In this document: positions 63,390 to 64,000 of the stretch, in pieces
Position numbering within the stretch: the stretch's first letter is position 1
Layout: each line of letters starts with the position of its first letter
Origin: Alcanivorax sp. 1008
GTDB lineage: Bacteria; Pseudomonadota; Gammaproteobacteria; Pseudomonadales; Alcanivoracaceae
NCBI RefSeq assembly: GCF_020667895.1
Contig: NZ_JAFMPS010000001.1
Location: 62,001 to 126,000, forward strand
Direction of reading: 5' to 3'
DNA length: 64,000 bases
Translations under genes and position numbers: made by a program
Notes under the pieces: generated by a model
What the model saw: the letters and a program-made list of their open reading frames with translations, nothing else
The model's database searches: none
What the model was told of the DNA's origin: nothing

Positions 63390-63992
63390 ATGCACACTGC
63401 CGATCCCGCTCTGCGCTGGCATGTTTTTGCCCTGATTGCCCTGATGCTGGTGCTTGGTCTGTTCCATGAGGCGGTTAACCCATGGCTGGAATACCAGCGC
63501 AGTGAGGTTGCCAATGGCCAGCTATGGCGGCTGGTTACCGGCCACCTGGTGCATATGAACCTGTGGCACATGGGCATGAATATGGCCGGCTTCCTGCTGT
63601 GCTGGCTGTTCTTCCCTGATCTGCTAACCCGGCGGCGGCTGTGGGTATGGCTGGGGGTGTCGATTCCGCTGGTGAGTGCCGGTTTCTGGTTCCTGGATCC
63701 CCAGCTGCAGGGCTATGTGGGGTTTTCCGGGGTACTGCATGGTTTGCTGGTGATGTGCTTGCTGACCGGCCTGTCCGGTCATCCCAAGTTGCATGGCCTG
63801 ACGCTGCTGGTGGTGATCGGCCGGCTGACCTGGGAGCAGACGCCGGGGTATAACGTCAATTATCTGGTCGATACCATCGGTGGGTCGGTGTACGTCAATG
63901 CGCACCTGTATGGCTCGTTGGTGGGGGCAGTGCTTGGGGGGATTTTCTGGTGGCAGGAAAGAAAGCGAAGGCTGGTCGAAGCTGGGGAGTAG
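63390..63992 (+). CDS. rrtA: Rhombosortase (rhomboid-type protease for GlyGly-CTERM proteins)
   Basis: The 200-residue membrane protein is a compact rhomboid of the rhombosortase type, which cuts the GlyGly-CTERM sorting tail of exported proteins. Six helices are expected. Visible marks are GQLWRLVTGHLVHMNLWHM near residue 45-62, catalytic Ser113 in YVGFSGVLHG, and catalytic His172 in YVNAHLYGSLVGA. ATG 63390 gives the usual length; ATG 63357 would add 11 residues, and neither has a clear ribosome site. No GlyGly-CTERM protein is recognised in this window. Confidence 0.88.
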   Translation: MHTADPALRWHVFALIALMLVLGLFHEAVNPWLEYQRSEVANGQLWRLVTGHLVHMNLWHMGMNMAGFLLCWLFFPDLLTRRRLWVWLGVSIPLVSAGFWFLDPQLQGYVGFSGVLHGLLVMCLLTGLSGHPKLHGLTLLVVIGRLTWEQTPGYNVNYLVDTIGGSVYVNAHLYGSLVGAVLGGIFWWQERKRRLVEAGE

Positions 63993-64000
63993 CCCTGTTT

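Noticed and set aside
1-64000. CRISPR array, tRNA or riboswitch anywhere in the window
   Set aside because: No regularly spaced repeats, no cloverleaf with TTC-A/G loop and no recognisable riboswitch core were noticed on reading the gaps between genes. A tRNAscan-SE or Rfam search would be decisive.

Overview
The window reads as one contiguous piece of a gammaproteobacterial chromosome. Gene content and order (RNase P RNA, a full mra/fts division cluster with MraZ, lpxC-dciA-M23-secA, pilDCB-pilA beside nadC-DUF1631-ampDE, LpoA-YraN-DiaA-DolP) point to the Pseudomonadales/Oceanospirillales side of the class. An Alcanivorax-like marine bacterium is my best guess, but the species cannot be fixed by eye. 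Nearly all of the sequence is coding. I see no tRNA, rRNA, insertion sequence, integrase or CRISPR array.

Layout. 1-6.8 kb: the end of cytochrome c1 (petC), sspA-sspB, a leftward lpoA-yraN-diaA-dolP group, rsmI and a DUF808 membrane protein. 6.9-7.3 kb: rnpB. 7.5-25.1 kb: the division and wall cluster mraZ-rsmH-ftsL-ftsI-murE-murF-mraY-murD-ftsW-murG-murC-ddlB-ftsQ-ftsA-ftsZ-lpxC, with overlapping or nearly touching genes up to ftsQ, four MraZ-box repeats in front and a strong terminator behind. 25.2-31.9 kb: dciA, an M23 peptidase, secA, argJ, a Nudix/TMP-synthase-like fusion and yacG. 31.8-36.3 kb (leftward): coaE and pilD-pilC-pilB.

36.3-49.2 kb is the accessory part. It holds two type IV pilin genes, each behind a good sigma-54 promoter; a TMTC/TfpW-like integral membrane glycosyltransferase directly after pilA; a polyprenyl-phosphate-sugar synthase-like GT2 and a methyltransferase in the second pilin operon; a leftward GT2 plus flippase-like pair; and a six-gene operon (rfbF, rfbG, RmlC-like epimerase, C-methyltransferase, reductase, CmcI-family methyltransferase) that should make a CDP-linked, C-methylated and probably O-methylated 6-deoxyhexose. 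I interpret the whole as a pilin-glycosylation island between pilB and nadC. It is the most novel part of the window.

49.1-63.9 kb returns to core genes: nadC, an AgcS symporter, DUF1631, ampD-ampE, aceE-aceF, then a leftward histidine kinase-response regulator-Spy/CpxP-like operon, a TfpX/TfpZ-type pilin accessory protein far from pilA, a possible minus-strand small RNA, and a rhombosortase.

Functionally the window joins envelope building (lipid II synthesis, division, lipid A commitment, wall recycling and LpoA), protein export, and type IV pilus assembly and decoration.
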